This document shows, piece after piece, positions 10,318 to 18,954 of a stretch of DNA of 64,000 nt. The notes below the pieces were generated by a model that saw only the letters and a program-made list of their open reading frames with translations, was not told the origin of the DNA and searched no databases. Each line of letters starts with the position of its first letter. Position 1 is the first letter of the stretch. The stretch is from Frankia nepalensis (GTDB lineage: Bacteria; Actinomycetota; Actinomycetes; Frankiales; Frankiaceae), in assembly GCF_016786325.1 (NCBI RefSeq), contig NZ_JADWYU010000196.1, forward strand, positions 1-64,000, in the 5' to 3' direction. Position numbers and translations under genes: made by a program.

Positions 10318-11448
10318 ATGCTGAAGAGTGTGCTGCTCGCCGGCGGCGGAACGGCCGGCCACGTCGAACCCGCCCTCGCGGTCGCTGACGCCTTGCGCGC
10401 GGCGGAACCGCGGGTCCGGCTGACCATGCTCGGCACCGCGACGGGCCTGGAGGCCCGCCTGGTGCCCGCGCGCGGCTACGAGCTGGCGACCATTCCGAAG
10501 GTGCCGCTGCCCCGGCGTCCCACACCGGCGCTGCTGACCGTCCCCGGCAGGCTCGCCGGCGCGGTGAACGCCGCCGCCGACGCGATCGTCCAGGCCCGCG
10601 CGGACGTCGTCGTCGGCTTCGGCGCCTACGTGGCGGTGGCGGCCTACCTCGCGGCCCGCCGCAAGGGGGTGCCGATCGTGGTGCACGAGGCGAACCCGCT
10701 GCCGGGGTTCGCCAACCGGCTTGGCTCCCGGTTCACCTCGTATGTCGCCACGTCCTACCCGAGCACGCCGCTGCGTGGCGCCCGGCTCACCGGCATCCCG
10801 CTGCGCGCGGAGATCCTCACCCTCGACCGCTCGCCGGCGGCGGCCCGCGCGGCCCGGCAGCGTTACGGGCTCGATCCGCATCGCCCGACGCTGCTGGTCT
10901 TCGGCGGTTCGCAGGGCGCTCGCTCGCTGAACACCACGATGACGCGGGCGGCCCACGCGCTGACCCGGTCCGGCGTCCAGGTGCTGCACGCCACCGGCCC
11001 GAAGAACATCGACGACGTGATGGCTGACCTGCCGGCCGGCCTGCCTGCGCCCTACCAGGTCCTGCCCTATCTCGACCACATCCCGTCGGCCTACGCCGCC
11101 GCCGACATGGTGTTGTGCCGCTCCGGCGCGATGACCTGCGCCGAGCTCGCCGCCGTCGGGCTGCCGGCGGCCTACGTCCCGCTGCCGCACGGCAACGGCG
11201 AGCAGCGCCGCAACGCGTTGCCGACGGTCGAGGCCGGCGGTGGCCTGCTCGTCGAGGACGCGAACCTCTCCGCGGACTGGATCATGGCCGAGGTGCTGCC
11301 GGTGCTCGCCACGCCCGAGCGGCTGGCGAAGATGAGCGCCGCCTGCGCCGGCACCGGTCACCCCGGGGCGGCCCAGGCGATCGTCGCGATGATCCGTGAG
11401 GCGGAGGCGTCCCGCAAGCGCTCCGGCGGCCGGCACGCCGCCCACTGA
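10318..11448 (+). CDS. murG: Lipid II synthase MurG
   Basis: Peripheral membrane glycosyltransferase that adds GlcNAc to lipid I. The 376-residue product begins [20 protein letters not shown], the classic GGGTAGH donor/lipid loop. It also shows [44 protein letters not shown], and the C-terminal nucleotide-sugar site [20 protein letters not shown] followed by [11 protein letters not shown]. The frame is open from 10270, but the ATG at 10318 matches where family members begin; neither start has a strong ribosome binding site. It is the last co-directional mur gene: murC lies convergently downstream. Confidence 0.93.
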   Translation: MLKSVLLAGGGTAGHVEPALAVADALRAAEPRVRLTMLGTATGLEARLVPARGYELATIPKVPLPRRPTPALLTVPGRLAGAVNAAADAIVQARADVVVGFGAYVAVAAYLAARRKGVPIVVHEANPLPGFANRLGSRFTSYVATSYPSTPLRGARLTGIPLRAEILTLDRSPAAARAARQRYGLDPHRPTLLVFGGSQGARSLNTTMTRAAHALTRSGVQVLHATGPKNIDDVMADLPAGLPAPYQVLPYLDHIPSAYAAADMVLCRSGAMTCAELAAVGLPAAYVPLPHGNGEQRRNALPTVEAGGGLLVEDANLSADWIMAEVLPVLATPERLAKMSAACAGTGHPGAAQAIVAMIREAEASRKRSGGRHAAH

Positions 11449-11484
11449 GGCGGGCCGGCGCGCCGTCCGCTGACGCTCGCGAAC

Positions 11485-11514
11485 CGCCCTGCCCTGCCCC
11501 GCCCTGCCCTGCCC
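11485..11514. repeat. Two tandem 15-bp pyrimidine-rich units
   Basis: The unit CGCCCTGCCCTGCCC occurs twice in a row (11485-11499 and 11500-11514) in the murG-murC convergent spacer, followed by a partial third unit. One strand is almost free of purines. It is a simple tandem repeat, possibly from slippage. Confidence 0.7.
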
Positions 11515-11516
11515 CG

Positions 11517-11539
11517 CCCCGGCCGTCAGCCGGCCGGGG
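11517..11539. terminator. Possible bidirectional hairpin at the murG-murC convergence
   Basis: CCCCGGCC (11517-11524) and GGCCGGGG (11532-11539) can pair around a 7-base loop; the structure includes the murC stop codon. No T-tract is present. The position between convergent genes makes a terminator plausible. Confidence 0.35.
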
Positions 11540-12980
11540 TGAGCAGGGCGAGCAGGTCGGGGCCCAGCTCGGTGATCGTGCCGGCGCCGAGGGTCAGCAG
11601 CAGGACGTCGTGGCCGGCCAGGTCGGCCACGAGCCGCTCGGGCAGCTCCGTCCAGCCGACGTAGCTCGTCTCGGACGGTGTGCGTACCCGCTTGGCGAGG
11701 TCGGCGGCGTGCAGGCCCAGGTCGTCGCGTTCCCGGGCGGCGTAGATGTCGGTGACGTAGAGCCGGTCGGCGTCGCCGAACGCGACGGCGAAGTCGTCGA
11801 GCAGCGCGGCCAGCCGGCTGTAGGTGTGCGGCTGCAGGACCGCCCAGACCTGCCGGCCGGCGGCCCGCTGGCGGGCGGCGGCGAGCGTCGCGCGGATCTC
11901 GGTCGGATGGTGGGCGTAGTCGTCGACCACCTCGACGGCACCTGTTCCGGGCAGCTTCGCCGACCCGAGTCGCTGGAACCGGCGGGCCGCGCCCGCGTAG
12001 CCGGCGAGCGCCGTGAGGCTCGTCTCGACGGGCACGCCGAGCTCGCTGGCGGCGGCCAGCGCCGCCAGCGCGTTGAGCACGGTGTGCCGGCCTGGCAGCG
12101 CGAGGCGCAGCGTGCCGACGGGCTCGCCGTCGCGCAGCACGCGCGTGCTGGTCACGACCGCCGGCCCGCCCTCCCCGGAGGGGCCGGCGGCCGTGGGGTT
12201 GACGGCGGTGACGTCGACCGCGCGCCAGGCGAGGCCGTCGCCGAAGCCGTAGCGCACGACCCGCGGGCCGCCGCCCTGGTGCTCGGCGAGCGTGCCGAGC
12301 ACGGCCGCCACCCCGGGATCGTCACCGCAGGCCAGCAACGTGCCGCCGGGGCGGATGCGGCCGGCGAACGCGGTGAAGACGGCGCGTACCGCCTCCTCGT
12401 CCGGGAAGAGGTCCGGGTGCTCCCACTCGACGTTCGTGATGATGGCCAGCGCTGGGTCGAGCCCGCCGAAGGCGCCGCCGTACTCGTCGGCCTCCAGCAC
12501 GAACAGGTCACCGCCGCCGACCAGCGCGCCGCCGCCCAGCTGGGGCACCTCGCCGCCGATGACCGCCGTCGGGTCGAGGCCCGCGGCGCGCAGGACCACG
12601 GTGAGCATCGCCGAGGTGGTCGTCTTGCCATGTGACCCCGCGACGGCGACGAGCCGGTAGCCGGTGGTCAGCTCGGGCAGCCAGTCCGAGCGGCGGCGCA
12701 CCGGGATGCCGAGCGCCCGGGCGGCGGCCACCTCCGGATGGTCGTCGCCCAGCGCGCTGGAGGCGACGACGACCTCCACTCCGGCGAGCTCGGCCGCCAG
12801 GCCCGCGGCGTCGGGGGGGCCGCCGGCTCGCACCCGCGCGCCCAGCGCCCGCAGGGCGTCGACCCGCGCCGAGGGCTCCTGGTCGCTGCCGGAGACGGTG
12901 TCGCCGCGGGCCAGCGCGATCCGCGCCAGCGGGGCGAGCCCGGACCCACCGATGCCAAGGAAGTGCACGTGCGCGCTCAC
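11526..12980 (-). CDS. murC: UDP-N-acetylmuramate--L-alanine ligase MurC, inverted and of atypical type
   Basis: Adds L-alanine to UDP-MurNAc, the first Mur ligase step. The 484-residue product from GTG 12980 opens with HVHFLGIGGSGLAPLARIAL. It has the ATP loop AVAGSHGKTTTSAM (residues about 112-125) and the C-terminal DDYAHHPTEI motif (about 330), which identify MurC. The frame is open back to 13055, but family homology begins at 12980. Two things are unusual. The gene reads against the rest of the dcw cluster. The metal/substrate segment reads LEADEYGGAFGGL followed by NVEWEHPD, whereas E. coli-type MurC has EADESD. EADEY is more like Mpl ligases and MurC-like ligases of Chloroflexi as I remember them. 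This suggests a replaced (xenologous) copy. Confidence 0.9.
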   Translation of the reverse strand: MSAHVHFLGIGGSGLAPLARIALARGDTVSGSDQEPSARVDALRALGARVRAGGPPDAAGLAAELAGVEVVVASSALGDDHPEVAAARALGIPVRRRSDWLPELTTGYRLVAVAGSHGKTTTSAMLTVVLRAAGLDPTAVIGGEVPQLGGGALVGGGDLFVLEADEYGGAFGGLDPALAIITNVEWEHPDLFPDEEAVRAVFTAFAGRIRPGGTLLACGDDPGVAAVLGTLAEHQGGGPRVVRYGFGDGLAWRAVDVTAVNPTAAGPSGEGGPAVVTSTRVLRDGEPVGTLRLALPGRHTVLNALAALAAASELGVPVETSLTALAGYAGAARRFQRLGSAKLPGTGAVEVVDDYAHHPTEIRATLAAARQRAAGRQVWAVLQPHTYSRLAALLDDFAVAFGDADRLYVTDIYAARERDDLGLHAADLAKRVRTPSETSYVGWTELPERLVADLAGHDVLLLTLGAGTITELGPDLLALLTPAG

Positions 12981-13375
12981 GACCGCAGTGAACACCACCG
13001 GGCGGCGGGACCGGTGGCTGGTACCGGCTTCCCTCGCGTGGCCGCCGCTCCCCACGTGGTCTTCGGCACGCTATGAGGGCTCCGCGGCGGCGAGCCGGGG
13101 GAACTCGCGCCTGGCGGCGGGGTGCCCGCTCCAGAGGCGCCGGATCGTTCCTGAGGAGCCGGGGCCGGGCGACGTCCTTGCGTCCCAGTGCCTTCGCGCG
13201 CTCGACGCCGTGGGCCACCGGTACCGGGCGTGCCACACGCCGCGCGGGGTCGCGTAGTGGCAGGACAGTGGGCCTGACAGTGTGACGAACGGGACGGGAA
13301 TTCCATCGGCAGACGCGCCGGGAGGTTCCTTGACCCATGCGGACGCCATGCCTACTGTCCATCCACAGTCGCAAG
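12981..13375. other. Divergent intergenic region between murC and the ftsZ promoter element; no ftsQ
   Basis: No convincing gene fills the 546 bases between the murC start and ftsZ. Open frames on both strands here are compositional (Arg/Ala/Pro-rich) and match nothing. In most actinobacteria ftsQ sits directly before ftsZ; the space is too small for it, and no POTRA- or FtsQ-like sequence is visible. Confidence 0.6.
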
Positions 13376-13416
13376 TTGACATAACTCTAACCGTCTAGTG
13401 GACGGTGAAGGTTGAG
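13376..13416 (+). promoter_or_regulatory. ftsZ upstream element: TTGACA-type hexamer with nested dyads
   Basis: A locally AT-rich stretch begins with TTGACATAACTCTAACC (from 13376). TTGACA matches a consensus -35 hexamer. Two nested inverted repeats follow: ACCGTC (13390-13395) with GACGGT (13401-13406), and CTCTAACC (13385-13392) with the near-complement GGTTGAG (13410-13416). From memory, very similar TTGACATAAC..CTAAC motifs stand before ftsZ in other actinobacteria. It lies about 110-150 bases upstream of the ftsZ start. A good -10 hexamer at standard spacing is not evident, so the motif may act as an operator or RNA structure instead. Confidence 0.55.
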
Positions 13417-13526
13417 GCTCGGCGGCTACTTCTCCCGACTCGTTACCGTGGTCAGGTCCCGACGGACAGGCCGGCGAGCCGGGCGTTTGTCCGCCCCACC
13501 GACGCCGCTGGAGGACCAACCCCGCA

Positions 13527-15005
13527 ATGGCTGCCCCGCAGAACTACCTAGCGGTCATCAAGGTTGTCGGCATTGGTGGTGGCGGCGTCAACGCCGTGAA
13601 CCGCATGATCGAGGTCGGTCTCAAAGGCGTCGAGTTCATCGCCATCAACACCGACGCCCAGGCGCTGCTGATGAGCGACGCCGACGTGAAGCTCGACGTG
13701 GGCCGAGAGCTCACCCGCGGCCTCGGTGCCGGCGCGGACCCGGAGGTCGGCCGGCAGGCCGCCGAGGACCACCGCGAGGAGATCGAGGAGGTCCTCAAGG
13801 GCGCGGACATGGTGTTCGTGACCGCCGGTGAGGGCGGCGGCACCGGTACCGGTGGCGCGCCGGTCGTCGCGAACGTCGCCCGTTCGCTCGGGGCTTTGAC
13901 CATCGGCGTCGTGACCCGGCCGTTCACCTTCGAGGGCCGGCGTCGGGCGAACCAGGCGGAGACCGGTATCGACACGTTGCGCAACGAGGTCGACACGCTC
14001 ATCGTCATCCCGAACGACCGGCTGCTGGCGATGACCGACCGCGACATCAGCGTGCTCGACGCGTTCCGCAGCGCCGACCAGGTGCTGCTGTCGGGTGTCC
14101 AGGGCATCACCGACCTGATCACCACGCCCGGCCTGATCAACCTCGACTTCGCCGACGTCAAGACGGTCATGTCGCACGCGGGCAGCGCGCTCATGGGCAT
14201 CGGCCGCGCCCGCGGCGACGACCGGGCGACGGTCGCCGCGGAGCAGGCCATCGCCTCCCCGCTACTCGAGGCCAGCATGGACGGCGCGCAGGGCGTGCTC
14301 CTCAACATCTCCGGTGGCTCCGATCTCGGCCTGTTCGAGATCAACGCGGCCGCCGAGCTGGTCGCCGACGCCGCCCACCCCGAGGCCAACATCATCTTCG
14401 GCGCGGTGATCGACGACGCGCTCGGTGACGAGGTGCGGGTCACCGTCATCGCGGCCGGATTCGACGCCGTGCACGACCGGCGGGCCAAGAGCATCGCCCA
14501 GCAGCGGGGTGCCCGCCCCACCCCGCCGCCGGTCGCGGCCGCTCCGGGGCCGGCCGGCGTGCTCCCGGCGATCCCGCCCGTCAATGTCCGGGCCCCCCAG
14601 CAGGCCCCCCGGATCGGCTTCGCCGACACCCCGGGAAGCCCGGCCTTCGCCGACCCGGCGGGAACCTCGCCGCCGGCGCAGCGGCCAGCCCCGAGCTACG
14701 CGCCGCCGCTCGGCCCGCCGCCGGCCGCCCCGGCGCCTGCTCCGCCGCAGTACGTCCCCGAGCCGCTGGAGGCCCGGCCCGACCTGGACGAGCCGCCGCA
14801 CCGCTACACCGCGGCGCAGCACGACCAGGAGGATCCGGACGGGGGCCCTCGGCCGGGGGCGGCCGGCGGCTACGGCGTCGGCTCGGCGGACCCGGCGGGC
14901 GCCGGCCGCTCCGGCGCCCGGCCGACCTACCCGCCGCCGCGGCGGCCGGTCCGGCCCATCGCCGACGACGAGGACGAGCTGGACGTCCCGGACTTCCTCA
15001 AATAG
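13527..15005 (+). CDS. ftsZ: Cell division GTPase FtsZ
   Basis: Tubulin homologue forming the division ring. The ATG at 13527 has GGAGGA at 13510-13515. The 492-residue product contains [15 protein letters not shown], the tubulin signature [15 protein letters not shown] (about residues 102-116), [15 protein letters not shown] and the T7-loop region [13 protein letters not shown] Pro/Ala-rich linker of about 150 residues follows. The acidic C-terminal peptide [13 protein letters not shown] is the conserved docking site, which in actinobacteria binds SepF (encoded three genes downstream). pgeF begins two bases after the stop. Confidence 0.97.
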   Translation: MAAPQNYLAVIKVVGIGGGGVNAVNRMIEVGLKGVEFIAINTDAQALLMSDADVKLDVGRELTRGLGAGADPEVGRQAAEDHREEIEEVLKGADMVFVTAGEGGGTGTGGAPVVANVARSLGALTIGVVTRPFTFEGRRRANQAETGIDTLRNEVDTLIVIPNDRLLAMTDRDISVLDAFRSADQVLLSGVQGITDLITTPGLINLDFADVKTVMSHAGSALMGIGRARGDDRATVAAEQAIASPLLEASMDGAQGVLLNISGGSDLGLFEINAAAELVADAAHPEANIIFGAVIDDALGDEVRVTVIAAGFDAVHDRRAKSIAQQRGARPTPPPVAAAPGPAGVLPAIPPVNVRAPQQAPRIGFADTPGSPAFADPAGTSPPAQRPAPSYAPPLGPPPAAPAPAPPQYVPEPLEARPDLDEPPHRYTAAQHDQEDPDGGPRPGAAGGYGVGSADPAGAGRSGARPTYPPPRRPVRPIADDEDELDVPDFLK

Positions 15006-15007
15006 CC

Positions 15008-15697
15008 GTGCCGCTCCTGTTCACCGAGCGGGCCGGTGGCGTGTCCACCGGCCCGTACGCGTCGCTGAACCTTGGTGGCCACGTCGGCGACGACCCCGAG
15101 GCGGTGGCGACCAACCGGCGCCGGCTGACCGTCCGCGCCGGCGTGCCCGTGCACTTCACCCGCCAGGTCCACGGCGCGCGGGTGCTCACGTTCTCCGCGG
15201 CGGGCGGCTGGCTGCGCCACCCGGCGCCCGAGGCGGACGCGATGGTCACCGACATTCCGGGGTTCGGGCTCGGGGTGCTGGTCGCCGACTGCGTCCCGGT
15301 GGTGTTCACCGCGCCCGGCGCGGCCGGGGTGGCGCACGCCGGGCGAGCCGGGCTTGCCGCCGGCGTGGTGCCCGCGACCGTGGCCGCGCTCGCCGCCCTG
15401 GGCGCCGAGCCGGGCCAGCTCCACGCGGAGGTCGGGCCGTCGGTGTGCGGCCGGTGCTACGAGGTGCCGGCGGCGATGCGCGACGACGTCGCGGCCGCTG
15501 TCCCGGGCACGGCGAGCACCACCAGGGCCGGCACGCCGGCGCTCGACCTGCGGGCCGGGGTCGCCGCCCAGCTGCGCGCGGCGGGTGTCACCGACATCAC
15601 GGTCTCCGAGCGCTGCACGATGGAGGATCCGGAGCTGTTCTCCCACCGTCGCGACGGGGCCCGCACCGGTCGCTTCGCCGGTGTCGCGTGGCTGTGA
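15008..15697 (+). CDS. pgeF: YfiH/PgeF-family laccase-domain protein (purine nucleoside phosphorylase / peptidoglycan editing factor)
   Basis: Family members bind a metal through conserved His/Cys residues; they have been described as purine nucleoside phosphorylases and, in E. coli, as preventing L-Ser misincorporation into muropeptides. The 229-residue product has RAGGVSTGPYASLNL, RQVHGARVL, VADCVPVVF, GVAHAGRAGLAAGV and VGPSVCGRCYEV, giving the expected His, Cys and His ligands. The GTG start is two bases after the ftsZ stop, so the two are surely co-transcribed; this neighbourhood is conserved in actinobacteria and fits a cell-wall role. Confidence 0.88.
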   Translation: MPLLFTERAGGVSTGPYASLNLGGHVGDDPEAVATNRRRLTVRAGVPVHFTRQVHGARVLTFSAAGGWLRHPAPEADAMVTDIPGFGLGVLVADCVPVVFTAPGAAGVAHAGRAGLAAGVVPATVAALAALGAEPGQLHAEVGPSVCGRCYEVPAAMRDDVAAAVPGTASTTRAGTPALDLRAGVAAQLRAAGVTDITVSERCTMEDPELFSHRRDGARTGRFAGVAWL

Positions 15698-15711
15698 GGC
15701 GGTCGGCTCAA

Positions 15712-15729
15712 GGTCGCCCAGGGGCGACC
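15712..15729 (+). terminator. Hairpin after pgeF
   Basis: GGTCGCC (15712-15718) pairs with GGCGACC (15723-15729) around a 4-base loop, 15 bases after the pgeF stop. There is no T-tract. Confidence 0.3.
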
Positions 15730-15734
15730 CGGAC

Positions 15735-15886
15735 CTCCCAGATCGCTTCGCGATCCGGCAGGGACCCCGGCCGCTCCGCCTGTCGGGCGCTGAGCCTAAC
15801 CTCCCAGCAGACCTCCCAGATCGCTTACCTCCCAGATCGGCTACGCCGATCCGGCAGGGTCCCTGTCGCCGATCCGGCAGGGACCC
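15735..15886. repeat. Cluster of short dispersed repeats (CCTCCCAGATCG and GATCCGGCAGGG units)
   Basis: The 380-base gap between pgeF and yggS holds no gene. It contains three copies of GATCCGGCAGGG followed by ACCC or TCCC (15752-15767, 15848-15863, 15871-15886). It also has several copies of CCTCCCAGATCG, two of them followed by an imperfect palindrome of the type ATCGCTTCGCGAT or ATCGGCTACGCCGAT. The units look like fragments of a dispersed intergenic element rather than regulatory sites for a single gene. Confidence 0.6.
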
Positions 15887-16077
15887 TGCTCCCCACCTGG
15901 TTCCGGGTCGGGGCATATGAGGGTGGTCGACCTGGTTCTGGCTCAACGAGGTGGCTGGTTGGCGCCAGCGCTGAGGCGCCGTCACCACGGGGGTCAGCTA
16001 CCGCTTACCAGAGAGTGGCGGGCGCTGGGGTGTTCCGGACCTACGGAGATACGGCGAACACGGAGGGACCTGCGGGT

Positions 16078-16884
16078 GTGGCGGTGACTTCGGCCGCTGA
16101 TCTGGCGCGGCTGGCGGTGAACCTGGCCGATGTCCGGGAACGGATCGAGGCCGCGGCGCGTGCCGCCGGCCGGGATCCGGCCGAGCTGACCCTGGTCGCC
16201 GTGAGCAAGACCTGGCCGGCGAGCGACGTGCTCGGGCTGTGGGCGCTGGGGGTGACCCACTTCGCGGAGAACCGCGAGCAGGAGGCCGCGCCCAAGGTCG
16301 CCGCCGTGCTGGCGGCGCTGGCCACCGGGCCGTCGGGCGGCGGCGGGCCGGAGGCCGGCGAGGGGACGGCGGTGGCCGGTGGCCCGCCGGCGGGGCCCGC
16401 GTCGCCGGTGTGGCACTTCGTCGGCCAGTTGCAGCGCAACAAGGTGAACGCGATCGCTCGCTGGGCCGACTGGGTACAGTCCGTCGACCGGCCCGAACTG
16501 GTGGCGAGCCTGTCGCGGGCGGCGGTGGCCGGCGGCCGAGTTCTGACCATCTGCGTGCAGGTGTGCCTGGACTCACCCGGAGGTGCTGGCGCGGCCGGCC
16601 GGGGCGGCGTCGCGCCCGGAGATGTCGGCAGTTTGACGGAATTGGTCGCCAATGCCGAGGGGTTGCGGCTTGCCGGTGTGATGGCGGTGGCTCCTCGGGG
16701 AGAACCGGCACGACCCGCCTTCGCGCGGCTACGAACGGTCGCGGAACGCCTGTGGCGAGACCATCCCGACGCACGGGTCATCAGCGCTGGAATGTCGGGT
16801 GATCTCGAGGACGCAGTGGCCGAAGGCGCGACACACCTACGGATCGGCACCGCTTTGTTCGGTGAGCGGCGCCCTGTCCCTTAG
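16078..16884 (+). CDS. PLP-binding YggS/YBL036C-family protein (pyridoxal phosphate homeostasis)
   Basis: Alanine-racemase-fold protein that binds PLP but is not known to be catalytic; it buffers PLP and amino-acid metabolism. The open frame runs back over the end of ftsZ, but the GTG at 16078 is preceded by GGAGGG at 16062-16067 and gives a 268-residue product of family size. Visible motifs are LVAVSKTWP with the PLP lysine, HFAENREQEAAPK, WHFVGQLQRNKV, ISAGMSGDLEDAV and THLRIGTALFGER. A Gly/Pro-rich insert lies before WHFVGQ. It is directly followed by sepF, nine bases downstream. Confidence 0.9.
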   Translation: MAVTSAADLARLAVNLADVRERIEAAARAAGRDPAELTLVAVSKTWPASDVLGLWALGVTHFAENREQEAAPKVAAVLAALATGPSGGGGPEAGEGTAVAGGPPAGPASPVWHFVGQLQRNKVNAIARWADWVQSVDRPELVASLSRAAVAGGRVLTICVQVCLDSPGGAGAAGRGGVAPGDVGSLTELVANAEGLRLAGVMAVAPRGEPARPAFARLRTVAERLWRDHPDARVISAGMSGDLEDAVAEGATHLRIGTALFGERRPVP

Positions 16885-16893
16885 AGTCGCGCC

Positions 16894-17433
16894 ATGGGGC
16901 TCGGGCGCAGGGCGATGGTCTACCTCGGTCTGGCCGAGGAGGACGACGAAGACTACGACGACTACCTCGACGACGAGGACGATGGTCGGGATGACCAGCG
17001 GGACGTGCGTGAGCCCGTCCCGTTCGACCGGACAGTGCGGCGCATCGACGCGCGTGAGGAGCCGCCTACAATGGCCAGACGTTCCTCTGTCGAACCGCTG
17101 CGTCCCTCTGGAGCCGTTCCGATGCGCAGAGTGGCAGCCGTCGAGGAAGCCTCCCCCTACCGGATCACAACGCTCCAGCCGCGGAGCTACAATGACGCCC
17201 GTCAGATTGGTGAGGAGTTCCGGGACGGCACCCCCGTCATCATGAACCTCACCGAGATGGACGACGTCGAGGCCAAGAGGCTCATCGACTTCGCCGCTGG
17301 GCTGATCTTCGGGTTGCACGGGGGGATCGAGAAGGTGACCAACAAGGTCTTCCTCCTCACTCCCGCGAACGTTGAGGTCACGGAAAGCGACAAGCGTCGC
17401 ATCCGCGAAGGCGGCTTCTACAACCAGTCCTGA
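16894..17433 (+). CDS. sepF: Cell division protein SepF
   Basis: SepF links FtsZ to the membrane in actinobacteria, which lack FtsA. The 179-residue product has an N-terminal segment MGLGRRAMVYLGLAEEDDED that can form the membrane-binding helix, followed by an acidic linker. The C-terminal SepF dimer domain has the motifs RSYNDARQIGEEFRDGTPVI, DFAAGLIFGLHGGIEKV and FLLTPANVEV. ATG start at 16894. Gene order ftsZ-pgeF-yggS-sepF-yggT-divIVA is the standard actinobacterial one. Confidence 0.95.
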   Translation: MGLGRRAMVYLGLAEEDDEDYDDYLDDEDDGRDDQRDVREPVPFDRTVRRIDAREEPPTMARRSSVEPLRPSGAVPMRRVAAVEEASPYRITTLQPRSYNDARQIGEEFRDGTPVIMNLTEMDDVEAKRLIDFAAGLIFGLHGGIEKVTNKVFLLTPANVEVTESDKRRIREGGFYNQS

Positions 17434-17502
17434 CGTCACGGTGTGTGAAGCCGTGGGTGTCCCGCAGATCGAGGAGAGGCAGTCATCAGCGCTCTAGGCC
17501 AG

Positions 17503-17769
17503 GTGATCTCTTGGGTGCTGCTTGTGTACCTCCTGCTTCTGTTCGCGCGGATGGTCATCGACATGGTGCAGTCGGTGAGCCGGTCCTTCCGGCCCACCGG
17601 CCCGTGGGTGGTGCTCTGCGAGGTCGTGTATACGGCAACTGACCCTCCGTTACGATTGCTTCGGCGGTTCATCCCGCCGCTGCGCGTGGGGCCCGTCGCC
17701 TTCGACCTCGGTTTCCTGCTGTTGGTCATCGTGATCTGGGTGTTGCGCGCATACGCCCAGAGGTTGTGA
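17503..17769 (+). CDS. YggT-family small membrane protein
   Basis: Small membrane protein with two hydrophobic regions and the family segment YTATDPPLRLLRRFIPPLR between them. Its function is not established; position between sepF and divIVA suggests a link to septation. The conventional start is GTG at 17503 (88 residues). However, a strong GAGGAGAGG ribosome binding site lies at 17471-17479, too far from 17503. It is well placed for an in-frame ATC at 17485 that would add ISALGQ, matching the usual N-terminus of the family. A non-standard ATC start is therefore possible. Confidence 0.85.
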   Translation: MISWVLLVYLLLLFARMVIDMVQSVSRSFRPTGPWVVLCEVVYTATDPPLRLLRRFIPPLRVGPVAFDLGFLLLVIVIWVLRAYAQRL

Positions 17770-17862
17770 CGGGGTCGTGTGCACACCGCCGACACGGGCG
17801 CGGGAGACTGCCCGTAGACCGCCCTCTCTTCGGGGAGCGGCGATGCCGCAAGAGGAGGCGAC

Positions 17863-18792
17863 GTGGCGCTGACACCACAGGATGTGCAGAACAAGGTCTT
17901 CAGCCCGACGAGGTTCCGGACCGGCTACAACGAGGACGAGGTCGACACGTTCCTCGACGAGGTCGAGGCGGAGCTGACCCGGCTGCTCGACGAGAACGCC
18001 GACGTGCGTCGCCAGCTTGACGAGGCCCGCCGCGCCGGTGGGGGAGGCCCAGGCGTCCCCGCCCAGCTGATCGACGAGAACCAGGCGCTGCGCCGGCAGC
18101 TCGACGAGGCCCGCCGCGCCGCCGCCCAGGCCCAGGCGGCCGCCCAGCAGGCCCAGGCCCAGGCCCAGGCGGTCGCCGCGCGTGGCCCGTCCACCTCGCC
18201 GGTGCCGATTCCCGGTGGTGCGACGCAGGTCATCCCCGCCGTCGGCTCGCGCACCCCGGCGCCGACCGCCTCGGGCAGCCCGGCGATCGACCAGGAGATC
18301 GAGCAGCGGGTCGCCCGTACCCTGGTGCTCGCCCAGCGGACCGCCGACGAGGCGCTGCGCGAGGCGCGCGCCGAGTCCGAGCGCGCCCGTCGCGAGGCCC
18401 GGCAGGACGCGGACCGCATCCTCGCCGAGGCGCGGGCCCACGTCGCCGAGCAGCTCGGCGGCCTGGAGGAGGACAAGCGTCGGCTCGAGGGCCAGGTCGA
18501 GCAGCTGCGCGCCTTCGAGCGCGAGTACCGTACCCGGCTGCGGGCCTACCTGGAGATGCAGCTGCGTGACCTCGACGGCATGCCGACCCAGCCGGCCGTC
18601 GGCGCGGGTGGCCCGCAGCGGCCCGGCCTGAACCCCGGTACCCAGGGCGGCCAGCCGCAGCAGGCACCGCAGCCCGCCGCCGTCGGCGTGCCCGCTGGCG
18701 CCTACCAGCCCGGCCCGCAGCCGATGGCCGCGCAGAACGGCGGTCGTCCCGACCATGACCCGCGCGCCGGCAACGGCATGCAGGAGTTCTGA
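17863..18792 (+). CDS. divIVA: DivIVA/Wag31 polar growth and division-site coiled-coil protein
   Basis: DivIVA binds curved membrane at poles and septa and directs apical wall growth in actinobacteria. The GTG start at 17863 has AGAGGAGG just upstream. The 309-residue product has the lipid-binding N-terminal domain (FSPTRFRTGYNEDEVDTFLD, residues about 13-32) and a first coiled coil with QLDEARRA repeats. An Ala/Gln-rich linker follows, then a second coiled coil (about residues 140-235) and a Gly/Pro/Gln-rich tail. It closes the division cluster. Confidence 0.95.
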   Translation: MALTPQDVQNKVFSPTRFRTGYNEDEVDTFLDEVEAELTRLLDENADVRRQLDEARRAGGGGPGVPAQLIDENQALRRQLDEARRAAAQAQAAAQQAQAQAQAVAARGPSTSPVPIPGGATQVIPAVGSRTPAPTASGSPAIDQEIEQRVARTLVLAQRTADEALREARAESERARREARQDADRILAEARAHVAEQLGGLEEDKRRLEGQVEQLRAFEREYRTRLRAYLEMQLRDLDGMPTQPAVGAGGPQRPGLNPGTQGGQPQQAPQPAAVGVPAGAYQPGPQPMAAQNGGRPDHDPRAGNGMQEF

Positions 18793-18954
18793 GCACCGGC
18801 GCGGCAACCAGGAAAGGGTCGGTGTGGCGTTGCCCGCCCGACGACCCACCGACGGCGCCGTCGTCGCCCGAGTCGTCCGTCGTCCCGCGGTCGCGAGCAC
18901 CCCACCGGTCTGGCCCCCACCGGTGGGTGAAGCGCGCGGCCGGAGAGGTGGACC

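Noticed and set aside
14425-16077. An upstream extension of the yggS frame over the end of ftsZ and pgeF
   Set aside because: The sequence matches the family only from GTG 16078, which has its own ribosome binding site; the extension overlaps two real genes.
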